DNA of 46,547 nt from Pollutiaquabacter sp046052345. GTDB taxonomy: Bacteria > Bacteroidota > Bacteroidia > AKYH767-A > 2013-40CM-41-45. Positions 32,835-41,067 of this stretch are shown here, one piece after another; the first letter of the stretch is position 1, and each line of letters starts with the position of its first letter. The stretch spans positions 1-46,547 of the forward strand of contig JBJOMN010000042.1 in the NCBI GenBank assembly GCA_046052345.1, read 5' to 3'. The position numbers and the translations under genes were made by a program. The notes beneath the pieces are model-generated. The model did no database searches and had not been told where the DNA came from. It saw nothing but the letters and a program-made list of their open reading frames with translations.

Positions 32835-34208
32835 TCAATGGTGATGCTCCAACTCGTGGGCCGTCTTCTCGTTCAGCTTGGCCACGAAGTCGTCGTAAGG
32901 AAGCTCCTTGGTATCCAGTTTTACCGTCTTCTTCAGGTACTCGAACACCTTTCCTTCGCGAAGGGTACGCTCGAAACGCTCGTAATTCCCCTCTTCCGTG
33001 AGGTAACGGTTGGACATGTCCTCCACCTTCGCATCATCCATGTCGTAGATGCCGTACTGTGCGAACTGCTGACGCATCATCGCGCGGGATGCGTTACGGA
33101 TCTCCTCCTCGGTAAGGACGATGTTCTGCTCCACGGCGATCGTGGAAAGGATGAGGTTCCAACGCAGGTCTTCGACCATGTGGTAGAACTGATGATCGAA
33201 CTCGTGGTCGTCCATGGGCTTCTCCTGGTTGGCCTTCACCATGCGGCGCAGGAAGTCGTCCGGGAGCCGGATATCGGTGGATTCAAGAATGGCGTTGCGA
33301 AGGTCTTTCCGGAGTTTCCGGTCGCTTTCGCGCTCGAAGTAGGAGGCGATGCCTTCTTTCACCTTTTCGCGGAAAGTCGCCTCGTCGGTCACGGTTCCTG
33401 CTTCGTACAGCTTGTCGAACAGCTCCTGGTTCAGTTCGGCCTTCTCGATCTTGGAGACCGTCATCACCGTGAAACGGTAATCCGACTTCATGGAAGCATG
33501 ATCCTTGCCGATCTTGAGCATGGCCGCCACCTCCGGCTCGTTTCCGATCGCCTTCATGGGGTTGTAATCGACGGTATCGCCCTTCTTAAGGCCGGTGAAT
33601 TTCTTGCGATCCTTGGCTTCCGGCATCCGATCGATGGCCAACGTGGTCGTAGTCTTCGTTCCTCCTTCCCGGAGGTTGCCGTCGGCATCCAGCTCGTTGA
33701 ATTCACCGTAAAGGATACACGTCTCGTCCGAAGCCTCCGGATTGGAGAACTTGCCGTAACGGCGGCGCATGTCGTTTACGTCATCATCGATCATCTTGGC
33801 ATCGACCTTGACAGTGAAATAAGGCGTCTTTGACTTGGGAAGCGCAACGTTGATCTTGGGTGCAAGACCGATTTCGTACAGGAATTCGAAGTCCCTTCCT
33901 TCTTCGAGGATCATTTCATTCTCACCACGCTTAGGGAGCGGGGAACCGATGATCTCGATCTTGTTGTCGAAGATATACTGCCCGAGGTTCTCGGAGACGA
34001 TCTTGTTGATCTCCTCCAGCATCACCGAATTGCCGTACATCTTTCGGATCATTCCCACCGGAACATGGCCGGGGCGGAAACCGGGAACAGACGCCGTTTT
34101 CGCGTATTTTTTGATGACGGTATTCACCCGGTCCTGATAATCTGCGGGCTTTAACTCGATCTTGATGACTGCTGTAAGGTCGTCGTGCTGGTGTTTGCTG
34201 ATATTCAT
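32835..34208 (-). CDS. tig: Trigger factor
   Basis: This 457-aa ribosome-associated chaperone begins MNISKHQHDDLTAVIKIEL. The signature GFRPGHVP of the ribosome-binding domain lies at about residues 38-45, followed by a divergent PPIase-like part and the helical C-terminal arms. It ends with the unusual run HELEHHH. The start at 34208 is chosen because an open frame further upstream runs through the tRNA-Leu gene. No own promoter was seen in the 53 nt up to the tRNA, so the two may share a transcript. L29 and L23, its docking site, are encoded in the same window. Confidence 0.95.
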   Translation of the reverse strand: MNISKHQHDDLTAVIKIELKPADYQDRVNTVIKKYAKTASVPGFRPGHVPVGMIRKMYGNSVMLEEINKIVSENLGQYIFDNKIEIIGSPLPKRGENEMILEEGRDFEFLYEIGLAPKINVALPKSKTPYFTVKVDAKMIDDDVNDMRRRYGKFSNPEASDETCILYGEFNELDADGNLREGGTKTTTTLAIDRMPEAKDRKKFTGLKKGDTVDYNPMKAIGNEPEVAAMLKIGKDHASMKSDYRFTVMTVSKIEKAELNQELFDKLYEAGTVTDEATFREKVKEGIASYFERESDRKLRKDLRNAILESTDIRLPDDFLRRMVKANQEKPMDDHEFDHQFYHMVEDLRWNLILSTIAVEQNIVLTEEEIRNASRAMMRQQFAQYGIYDMDDAKVEDMSNRYLTEEGNYERFERTLREGKVFEYLKKTVKLDTKELPYDDFVAKLNEKTAHELEHHH

Positions 34209-34261
34209 CGTGCGTAGAGGATATCGGTTGGGCGTTATAGATGCAGATCTAACGAAATAAG

Positions 34262-34343
34262 TGCGGTCGAAGGGACTCGAACCCCCACGGATTGCTCCAC
34301 CAGATCCTAAGTCTGGCGCGGCTACCAATTACGCCACGACCGC
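34262..34343 (-). tRNA. tRNA-Leu (anticodon UAG)
   Basis: This 82-nt class II tRNA has a 7-bp acceptor stem (GCGGTCG with CGACCGC), discriminator A, D-loop TAATTGGTAG, anticodon stem CCAGA/TCTGG with loop CTTAGGA (anticodon TAG), a long variable arm and the T-loop TTCGAGT. CCA is not encoded. It reads CUA/CUN leucine codons. Confidence 0.96.
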
Positions 34344-34365
34344 AGCGTTCCCGTTTTGGGGAGCG

Positions 34366-34396
34366 CAAAGGTACGGTTTTCCAATAAGCCGGGAAA
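34366..34396 (-). promoter_or_regulatory. Promoter of tRNA-Leu (and perhaps tig)
   Basis: The minus strand shows TTTC (34396-34393), a 19-nt spacer and TACCTTTG (34373-34366). The -7 box is perfect and the -33 box has one mismatch. Transcription would start about 18 nt before the mature tRNA. Confidence 0.6.
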
Positions 34397-34403
34397 GGGG
34401 GTG

Positions 34404-34494
34404 TGGTTTGTGGCTTGCAGTTTGCAACCCGCTACTCGCAACCCGCAACCCGCTACTCGCAACCCGCTACCCGCAACTCGCAACCCGTAATCAG
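34404..34494. repeat. Heptad repeat array upstream of the flavin reductase-like gene
   Basis: Thirteen 7-mers stand in unbroken phase: TGGTTTG, TGGCTTG, CAGTTTG, then CAACCCG and CTACTCG/CTACCCG/CAACTCG units, ending with TAATCAG. Positions 34443-34477 are identical to 35591-35625 in the array on the other side of the gene (35-nt direct repeat). The remaining bases to the start codon hold only a possible -7 box. Confidence 0.9.
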
Positions 34495-34516
34495 TCGAGC
34501 GTCACCGCTCATTCCT

Positions 34517-34524
34517 TACCTTCG
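34517..34524 (+). promoter_or_regulatory. Candidate -7 box of the flavin reductase-like gene, leaderless
   Basis: TACCTTCG fits TAnnTTTG with one mismatch and is the form common just before Bacteroidota start codons. The ATG at 34529 lies 4 nt after it, about where transcription should start. No -33 box is visible. Confidence 0.4.
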
Positions 34525-34528
34525 CGGC

Positions 34529-35428
34529 ATGATGACCATCGATCCGAAGGAGATGAAAACCGGGCTTTTTCACAGCTATATGCTGTCTGCGATCGCCCCC
34601 AGACCCATCGCGTTCGCCAGCACCGTCGACAAGGACGGGAAGCCCAACCTCTCGCCCTACAGCTTCTTCAACGCTTTCGGCAGCCGCCCTCCGATCCTCG
34701 TCTTCTCCCCTGCCCGCCGGGTCAGGGACAATACCATCAAGCACACGCTTGAGAACATCTACGAGACGAAGGAAGTCGTCATCAACGTGGTGAACCATGC
34801 CATGGTCCATCAGATGTCCCTATCCTCCACCGAATATCCGAAAGGCGTCAACGAATTCGAGAAAGCAGGCTTCACGGCTGTGGCCTCAGACGTGGTGCGT
34901 CCTTTCCGTGTAAAGGAGTCGCCCGCCCAGTTCGAATGCAAAGTGCTGAACGTGATCGAGACCGGCACGGAAGGAGGAGCTGCTAATCTAATCATCTGCG
35001 AAGTCGTCCGTATGCACATCGACGAATCCGTACTTGATGCGGATAAGAAGATTGATCCGCAGAAGATCGACCTGATCGGCCGCATGGGAGGGGAATGGTA
35101 CTGCAGGGCCTCCGGCAGCGCATTGTTTCAGGTTGCAAAACCGCTGTCAGCGCCCGGCATCGGCGTGGACCGTCTGCCGCATTCCATCCGATACAGCAGC
35201 GTCCTCACGGGCAACAACCTCGGGCAATTGGGCAACCACCCGGAATTCCCCTCCGAAGAACATATACTGGAAACTTCCACAAAAGATTTCATCCGCGAAC
35301 TCCGTTCCCGGTTCGGACACGACCCTAAGATGTTCGAGCAGAAACTGCACGAACTTGCCAAAGCGCTCCTTGAACGCAACGAAGTGGAAACCGCTTGGAG
35401 AGTGCTGCTTTGTGGCGGAGAGAGATAG
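34529..35428 (+). CDS. Flavin reductase-like domain flavoprotein
   Basis: This 299-aa protein has a split-barrel FMN-binding fold of the flavin reductase-like family. The N-terminal segment YMLSAIAPRPIAFASTVDKD, followed by NLSPYSFFNAFGSRPPILVF, is typical of that family (about residues 17-57), and the HQMSLSSTEYPKGVNEFEKAG part is common in Bacteroidota members. Such proteins bind FMN; some reduce flavins for monooxygenases. The partner is unknown here. I choose the ATG at 34529; a frame open from 34403 would add 42 residues of repeat-encoded ATRYSQP units and was rejected. The gene is flanked on both sides by the same kind of heptad repeats. Confidence 0.82.
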   Translation: MMTIDPKEMKTGLFHSYMLSAIAPRPIAFASTVDKDGKPNLSPYSFFNAFGSRPPILVFSPARRVRDNTIKHTLENIYETKEVVINVVNHAMVHQMSLSSTEYPKGVNEFEKAGFTAVASDVVRPFRVKESPAQFECKVLNVIETGTEGGAANLIICEVVRMHIDESVLDADKKIDPQKIDLIGRMGGEWYCRASGSALFQVAKPLSAPGIGVDRLPHSIRYSSVLTGNNLGQLGNHPEFPSEEHILETSTKDFIRELRSRFGHDPKMFEQKLHELAKALLERNEVETAWRVLLCGGER

Positions 35429-35698
35429 TCAGCAGTTTGCAGTTTGCAGTTTGCAGTTTCCGGTTTTCGGTTTCCGGTTTGCAGTTTCCAGTCAGCAGTT
35501 TCCGGCTTGCAGTTTCCAGTTTTCGGTTTCCGGTTTGCAGTTTCCAGTTTGCAGTTTACAGTTTGCAGCCGGTAAATCGCAACTCGCTAACCGCAACCCG
35601 CTACTCGCAACCCGCTACCCGCAACCCGCTACTCGCAACCCGCAACCCGCACCTTTGTAACGATCCGTCGGTATTCTGCATTCTCAATTCCCCATTGC
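35426..35698. repeat. Large heptad repeat array between convergent genes
   Basis: The array runs in one 7-nt phase for 39 units, from the TAG stop of the flavin reductase (heptad TAGTCAG, 35426-35432) to past the stop of the convergent transporter gene. Units 35433-35565 are mostly CAGTTTG, CAGTTTC, CGGTTTC and CGGTTTG; 35580-35649 are CAACCCG alternating with CTACTCG/CTACCCG; three poor units follow; 35671-35698 read GTATTCT, GCATTCT, CAATTCC, CCATTGC. Even odd units such as CAGTCAG keep the phase. No hairpin terminator was seen here. Confidence 0.93.
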
Positions 35699-37306
35699 CT
35701 CTACCCTCACCTTCAACAGCGCCTTGTGCGACGAATACACCTCGCGATAGACGTTCATGAGCGTCGATGCTTCGTATTCCTTTATGGCATGTTCCTGCAA
35801 AAGCGTCAGCGCGTGCGCGGTCAGCCGTTCCAGCTCGTCCTTGTTCTCCTCCAGCCGTCTGCCCAATTCCTTATCGGCAGCTTTCACTTCCGCCTCCAGG
35901 CCTTTATAAAAAGCAGCCTCTCTCTCGCGCAGCTGCGTAAGAAGACCGAACAGCCGGTCGTTGGCGGAGTCCGAGAGTTCTTTCAGATTGTGACGTATGT
36001 CCTTTAGGTTTTTTGCCGCATGCACGCAATTACGAAGGACGACTACCAACCTGTTCAGCCGCTCCGACTCGTCCGGCGAAAGCTCCTCACGCAGCAGGTC
36101 TGCGCACGACTCCAGAAGTTCTCCCTGCTCCTGCTTCAACTGACGGTACTCGTCGATGAAAGGGACTGCCCGCGACAATTCCGTCAATCTTTGGAACATG
36201 GAACGCTTTTGCACGGAACCTTCAGCAGTGATTCCCAGCGCTTTTCGATTTAGTCGTATCACCCGATAAAACAGGTTGAGCGTACCCTCACGCAATAGGC
36301 GCAGACGATCGTCGGAATACAGCTCCAACCCGGAAGAAGCCGTCTCCGTCGGCTCCTGATGTTCAGGGCGGATGGTACTTTCCAACCATTCCGCAAATTG
36401 ACGGAGAAACGGATAGCTAAGGATGACGACGATGAGATTGAGGATACTTTGAAAGGAAACCAGAGCCATCAGCGGATTGCCGGGGAACAGGTAGTGACTG
36501 ATCAGGTGCACCAATGGAAACAAGAACACCATGCCTAACGACAGGGACAGCACATTGAACACGAAATTACCCCAGGCGAATCGCCGCTTATCGGCCGAGC
36601 CGCTCACGGAGCCGAAGACCAGCTTGATCGCCGTCCCAAGTTCGGATCCGACCACCGCGGCCGCCGCGTGTTCCATAGGAATCGCGTGCGCGTGCAGGGC
36701 GGAGAGCAGAATGGCCATCATGGCGAAACTGGACTGGATGATGCCGGTCACGACGAAGCCCAGCAAAACAAACAAATACGGCGAGTAGCCGGAAAAGCGG
36801 GAAAAGAAGGAAAGCGCGTACTCCGTGGACAAGGATGCCTTCATATAGGCAAGACCGATAAAGATCAAAGCGAAAGAAACCAGGAACCCGGACCACGACT
36901 GGATCACACTTCTGCGCCCGAAGAACAATAAGCCTGCGAGCGCTACCGCAAGCACCGGATACGCCAGCGCGTCGATATCGAAACGGAAGCCGAGCCAGGC
37001 GATAATCCAGCTGTCCAGCGTAGTGCCGAAATTGGAACCCAGCACTACTGCCAAAGCGTTACGCAACGGCATGACACCTGCCCCGACGAACGACAAGGTC
37101 ATCAGCAAAACCACTGAGCTGCTTTGCAGCACGGCAGTGACAACAGCTCCTCCTACGACTGCCCGGAACCTGCTTGCAGTCTGCCGCTGAAGGAATTTCT
37201 TGAACGGCCGGCCGGCCAGCGAGCGCAAAGCCCCCTCCAGTGTACGGATGGCGTAAATAAAAAGGGCTAGTCCGGCAAGAAAAAGCCAAAAATCGAGGGA
37301 CATCAT
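35684..37306 (-). CDS. Na/Pi-cotransporter family protein with PhoU-like tail
   Basis: This 540-aa membrane protein has two PNaS-type repeats with QSSS at 61-64 (AVLQSSSVVLLM) and QSS at 191-193 (GIIQSSFAMM), within about eight to ten transmembrane segments up to residue 310. Residues from about 330 on are a soluble helical PhoU-like domain. Bacterial members are linked to phosphate uptake or export. The stop codon and last codons (Met-Gly-Asn) lie inside a heptad repeat array, so the C-terminus may have been reset by the repeats. A possible TATCTTCA box at 37313-37320 lies just before the ATG. Confidence 0.88.
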   Translation of the reverse strand: MMSLDFWLFLAGLALFIYAIRTLEGALRSLAGRPFKKFLQRQTASRFRAVVGGAVVTAVLQSSSVVLLMTLSFVGAGVMPLRNALAVVLGSNFGTTLDSWIIAWLGFRFDIDALAYPVLAVALAGLLFFGRRSVIQSWSGFLVSFALIFIGLAYMKASLSTEYALSFFSRFSGYSPYLFVLLGFVVTGIIQSSFAMMAILLSALHAHAIPMEHAAAAVVGSELGTAIKLVFGSVSGSADKRRFAWGNFVFNVLSLSLGMVFLFPLVHLISHYLFPGNPLMALVSFQSILNLIVVILSYPFLRQFAEWLESTIRPEHQEPTETASSGLELYSDDRLRLLREGTLNLFYRVIRLNRKALGITAEGSVQKRSMFQRLTELSRAVPFIDEYRQLKQEQGELLESCADLLREELSPDESERLNRLVVVLRNCVHAAKNLKDIRHNLKELSDSANDRLFGLLTQLREREAAFYKGLEAEVKAADKELGRRLEENKDELERLTAHALTLLQEHAIKEYEASTLMNVYREVYSSHKALLKVRVEAMGN

Positions 37307-37352
37307 CGCCGCTGAAGATATTGCAGACCGGCAGTACCCGGCATGAGAAAAA

Positions 37353-39959
37353 TCAGCCGATCAGACCACTGAGCTTGGCGATAGCAGCAGACAATCCTGA
37401 GGTATTCTTCCCTCCGGCCGTGGCATAGAAAGGCTGACCGCCTCCTCCGCCCTGCACCTCCTTGGCCAGTTCACGGATCATGGTCGTCGCGTTGAGTGAG
37501 CGTCCCGAAACCAGGTCATCGGATATGATCAATGACAAGTACGGCTTACCGTCGATGTTCGCGGCGGCAAGGAAAACAAGGTCATTGAACTGGTTACGCA
37601 GATCGAAAGACAAGTCCTTGATGGCATCGGCAGAGGGGAGATCGACCACCTCGGCGATGAGCCGGACGCCGCCGACCACCTGCGCCTTTGCGATCAGCTC
37701 GCCCTTCAGCATACGTGCCTTCTCCGCCAACATGGACTCGATCCGCGAACGAAGTGCCGCATTCTCCTCCAACAGTGCATTCACCTTTTCAAGGACATCT
37801 TTAGGTTGTTTCAGCGTCTCGCGCAACGCATCCAGCGTAGAGACGGCCGAACGGTAATAGTTCTCGGCAGCACCGGCAGTGATCGCCTCCACCCTGCGCA
37901 CACCTGCAGCGACTGCGCCTTCGGAGACGATCTTGAAGAGACCGATCTGTCCCGTGGCAGGCACGTGCGTACCTCCGCACAGTTCACGGGAATAGGAGGG
38001 ATCGAAAGTGATGACCCGTACGAACTCTCCGTATTTCTCGCCGAACAGGGCGGTCGCTCCCATTTCCATCGCCTTCTGCACCGGCACATTCCGCTTCTCA
38101 TCGAGCGGGATATTCTCACGGATCTTCTCGTTCACCAGGCGTTCGATGGCTGACAATTCCTCGTCGGTCACCTTGGCGAAATGCGAGAAGTCGAAACGCG
38201 TCACTTCATCGTTCACCAGCGAACCTTTCTGATTGACATGCACTCCGAGCACCTGCTTGAGCGCGCTGTGCATGAGGTGCGTGGCGGAATGATTGTTTGA
38301 GATGGAATTTCTGCGTGACGCATCCACTTCGGCCCTGAAGCCTGCCGACACGTCCTTAGGAAGCTTCTCACAAAGATGCACGATCAGGTTATTCTCCTTG
38401 CGGGTGTCAAGTATCCGGACCTTATCGTTTCCGTCGATGAGAAAACCGGTATCACCGACCTGTCCGCCGCTTTCAGCATAAAAAGGAGTACGGTTCAGCA
38501 CGAGCTGAAAATGTGTCTTTCCCTTGGTGGTCACCTTGCGGTATTTCAGGATTTCCGTATCGCAGGAGAGCTCGTCGTAACCCACGAACTCCACCGCGTC
38601 TTCGGCCGGACGCAATACCACCCAATCTTCGGTCTCCACGGCAGCGGCGGAACGCGACCGTTCCTTCTGCGCCTCCAGACACTTTGAAAAGCCGTCCATG
38701 TCCACATCCATTCCCTTTTCACGCGCCATCAGTTGCGTGAGGTCGATCGGAAAGCCATAGGTGTCGTACAACTCGAAAGCGAAGGCACCCTCCACGTTTT
38801 TTCCGGCATGCTCTTCGAACTTGCGGATGCCCGTCTCGAGGGTCCGGAGAAATGCAGCCTCCTCCTCCCGGATCACACGCACGACGAAATCCTGCTGCGC
38901 TTTCAACTCGGGGAAGACATCCTTCAGCTGCTCGGCGAGTATGGGAACGAGGGAATGGAGGAACGGCTCCTTGAAATCAAGGAAGGTGAAGCCGTAACGA
39001 ACGGCGCGGCGCAGGATGCGGCGGATCACATAGCCGGCTTTGTTATTGGAAGGAAGTTGTCCGTCCGCAACTGCGAAAGAGATGGCGCGGATGTGGTCGG
39101 ACATGACGCGCATGGCGATATCCGTTTTCTCGGCAGCCCCGTATTTCACGCCGCAACGCGTGGCGATATACTGGATAAGCGGCTGGAAGACGTCCGTATC
39201 GTAATTGGAAGTCTTTCCCTGCAAGGCCATGCACAACCGCTCGAATCCCATGCCGGTGTCGACGTGCCGTGCAGGCAGCGGCTCCAGGGATCCGTCCGCC
39301 TTACGGTTGAACTCCATGAAGACGTTGTTCCAGATCTCGATGACTTGCGGATGCCCGGCATTCACCAAGGCCTTCCCGTCAGTTTTGGAGCGCTCGGCCT
39401 CGGAGCGCAGATCGACGTGTATCTCGGTACAGGGACCGCACGGGCCGCTGTCGCCCATTTCCCAGAAGTTGTCCTTTTTGTTGCCGCGCAGGATGCGATC
39501 CTCGTCGATGAGCGCTTTCCAGAAATCATAACTGTCCTGATCAAAGGCAAGTTTCTCCTTCGCATCTCCTTCGAAGACGGTGACGTACAGACGGCTCTTA
39601 TCGATCTTATAGATTTCCGTCAGCAGCTCCCAGCTCCAGGAGATGGCTTCTTTCTTGAAGTAGTCACCGAACGACCAGTTGCCCAGCATTTCGAACATGG
39701 TGTGGTGATAGGTATCGATACCTACCTCTTCCAGATCGTTGTGCTTGCCGGACACGCGCAGGCATTTCTGCGTGTTGGCGATACGCTTGTATTTGACCGG
39801 GGCATTTCCCAGGAAAAGGTCCTTGAACTGGTTCATGCCCGCATTCGTGAACATGAGCGTAGGGTCGTTCTTTACGACCATGGGCGCCGAAGAGACGATC
39901 TGATGGCCTTTGGTTTTGAAAAACGAAAGAAAAGCTGCGCGGATTTCGTGGGATGTCAT
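37353..39959 (-). CDS. alaS: Alanine--tRNA ligase
   Basis: This 868-aa class II synthetase charges tRNA-Ala. The catalytic domain has KHNDLEEVGIDTYHHTMFEM (about 72-91). The editing domain carries the zinc/active-site ligands H557 and H561 (HSATH) and C661 and H665 (CGGTH). The C-Ala region ends with GGGGGQPFYATAGG. The length is normal. The gene is divergent from the M23 peptidase gene, with 95 nt between. The transporter gene follows 46 nt downstream without a clear terminator. Confidence 0.97.
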   Translation of the reverse strand: MTSHEIRAAFLSFFKTKGHQIVSSAPMVVKNDPTLMFTNAGMNQFKDLFLGNAPVKYKRIANTQKCLRVSGKHNDLEEVGIDTYHHTMFEMLGNWSFGDYFKKEAISWSWELLTEIYKIDKSRLYVTVFEGDAKEKLAFDQDSYDFWKALIDEDRILRGNKKDNFWEMGDSGPCGPCTEIHVDLRSEAERSKTDGKALVNAGHPQVIEIWNNVFMEFNRKADGSLEPLPARHVDTGMGFERLCMALQGKTSNYDTDVFQPLIQYIATRCGVKYGAAEKTDIAMRVMSDHIRAISFAVADGQLPSNNKAGYVIRRILRRAVRYGFTFLDFKEPFLHSLVPILAEQLKDVFPELKAQQDFVVRVIREEEAAFLRTLETGIRKFEEHAGKNVEGAFAFELYDTYGFPIDLTQLMAREKGMDVDMDGFSKCLEAQKERSRSAAAVETEDWVVLRPAEDAVEFVGYDELSCDTEILKYRKVTTKGKTHFQLVLNRTPFYAESGGQVGDTGFLIDGNDKVRILDTRKENNLIVHLCEKLPKDVSAGFRAEVDASRRNSISNNHSATHLMHSALKQVLGVHVNQKGSLVNDEVTRFDFSHFAKVTDEELSAIERLVNEKIRENIPLDEKRNVPVQKAMEMGATALFGEKYGEFVRVITFDPSYSRELCGGTHVPATGQIGLFKIVSEGAVAAGVRRVEAITAGAAENYYRSAVSTLDALRETLKQPKDVLEKVNALLEENAALRSRIESMLAEKARMLKGELIAKAQVVGGVRLIAEVVDLPSADAIKDLSFDLRNQFNDLVFLAAANIDGKPYLSLIISDDLVSGRSLNATTMIRELAKEVQGGGGGQPFYATAGGKNTSGLSAAIAKLSGLIG

Positions 39960-39973
39960 TGGTATTCAGCTGG

Positions 39974-40005
39974 ATTGGGTGATAACGCCGCGGGTCGTAT
40001 ATTTG
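39974..40005 (+). promoter_or_regulatory. Promoter of the M23 peptidase gene
   Basis: ATTG at 39974-39977 is followed after 20 nt by TATATTTG at 39998-40005, an exact TAnnTTTG match. Transcription would start near 40010, leaving a leader of about 45 nt. Confidence 0.6.
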
Positions 40006-40013
40006 CACGACCC
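39992..40013. promoter_or_regulatory. Inverted repeat over the -7 box, possible operator
   Basis: GGGTCGT (39992-39998) and ACGACCC (40007-40013) are perfect inverted arms with an 8-nt spacer, and they enclose the TATATTTG -7 box of the M23 gene. The predicted alaS start on the other strand falls at the right end of the repeat. A repressor bound here could affect both genes, or it could form a hairpin in the alaS leader. Confidence 0.45.
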
Positions 40014-40018
40014 AAGGG

Positions 40019-40053
40019 CGAATATACGCAGGATTCGCCTTAAATCGGGCAAA
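40019..40053 (-). promoter_or_regulatory. Candidate promoter of alaS
   Basis: The minus strand reads TATATTCG at 40026-40019, one mismatch from TAnnTTTG, with a TTTG at 40053-40050. The spacer of 23 nt is longer than usual. The leader to the alaS ATG at 39959 would be about 55 nt. Confidence 0.35.
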
Positions 40054-40054
40054 A

Positions 40055-41026
40055 ATGGCGAAAGTCAAATACCATTTCAACACCTCCACGCTCAAATACG
40101 AGAAAGTGGTCATCGGCTGGAAGAAGCGCATCCTGCGGGTATTCGGCTGGCTGTCCTCCGCGGTCGTGTTCGGCGTGGCGACCATGGTCTTCGCCTACAA
40201 CCTCTTCGACTCTCCCAAGGAGAAACAACTGCGAAGGCAGCTCGACGAGACATCCTATCAGCTGGAATTGCTCAAACAGCGGACCGAGCAGGCAGAAGCT
40301 GTGCTCCGTGACATCGAAGAGCGGGACAACACCATCTATCGCGTCATTTTTGAAAGCGATCCGATTCCGTCGACGGTCCGTGAAGCCGGTTACGGCGGAG
40401 CAGACCGTTACCGCTCCCTGCGCGACCTCTACGATGCGGAAATGGTCACCGATGTGACCAAGCAGGTCGACAAGCTTTCCAAGCGCCTCTACGTCCAGTC
40501 GAAATCGTTTGACGAAGTATGGGACCTTGCGCGCAACAAGAGCGCCATGCTCGCATCCATTCCGGCTATCCAACCGGTGGCGAACAAGGACCTGAAACGT
40601 ATGGCATCCGGATACGGCATGCGTATCCACCCCATCTACAAGACGTTCAAACTCCACACCGGCATGGACTTCACTGCCCCTGTCGGCACGGAAATCAGGG
40701 CCACCGGAAACGGCGTCGTTTCCAAGGTGGAATTCAATGGCAGAGGTTACGGAAACAACGTGGTCATCAATCACGGCTACGGCTATCAGACTTTATACGG
40801 ACACATGAGCCGTATGTCCGTCCGGCCCGGCCAACGGGTGAACCGCGGCGACCTGATCGGTTACGTGGGAAATTCCGGCACTTCGACAGGACCCCACCTG
40901 CATTACGAGGTGCACAGGGGCGGCAATCCCGTGAATCCGGTCAATTATTACTACAATGACCTTTCGCCGGAAGAGTACGAGCTGATGGTGGAGCTTTCCT
41001 CCAAGTCCGGCCAGTCCTTCGACTGA
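40055..41026 (+). CDS. Membrane-anchored M23 (LytM-type) metallopeptidase
   Basis: This 323-aa protein has a cytoplasmic N-terminus, one transmembrane helix at about 29-50, a coiled coil at about 52-92 and a C-terminal M23 domain. The zinc ligands are complete: H201 and D205 (HTGMD) and H283 of the HLH motif (281-283); H250 in LYGHMS is the catalytic histidine. The domain should therefore be an active endopeptidase acting on peptidoglycan cross-links in the periplasm. The layout resembles MepM-type or divisome-linked M23 proteins of Bacteroidota. It is transcribed away from alaS. Confidence 0.92.
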   Translation: MAKVKYHFNTSTLKYEKVVIGWKKRILRVFGWLSSAVVFGVATMVFAYNLFDSPKEKQLRRQLDETSYQLELLKQRTEQAEAVLRDIEERDNTIYRVIFESDPIPSTVREAGYGGADRYRSLRDLYDAEMVTDVTKQVDKLSKRLYVQSKSFDEVWDLARNKSAMLASIPAIQPVANKDLKRMASGYGMRIHPIYKTFKLHTGMDFTAPVGTEIRATGNGVVSKVEFNGRGYGNNVVINHGYGYQTLYGHMSRMSVRPGQRVNRGDLIGYVGNSGTSTGPHLHYEVHRGGNPVNPVNYYYNDLSPEEYELMVELSSKSGQSFD

Positions 41027-41067
41027 TGCCGCTCACCGGCACCTGTTGATATTTACGTCAACAACCC

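Noticed and set aside
34209..34328. Trigger factor starting at 34328
   Set aside because: This would place the start inside the tRNA-Leu gene; the ATG at 34208 begins with a normal trigger factor N-terminus.
34403..34528. N-terminal extension of the flavin reductase with ATRYSQP heptapeptide repeats
   Set aside because: The extension is only the heptad DNA array read in an open frame; the conserved fold begins after the ATG at 34529 and a candidate -7 box lies inside the extension.
34443..35625. Composite transposon around the flavin reductase gene
   Set aside because: The flanking direct repeats are heptad arrays without transposase, terminal inverted repeats or visible target-site duplication.
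35426..35698. CRISPR-like regular repeats
   Set aside because: Units are 7 nt with no spacers, no 24-40-nt repeats and no cas genes in the window.
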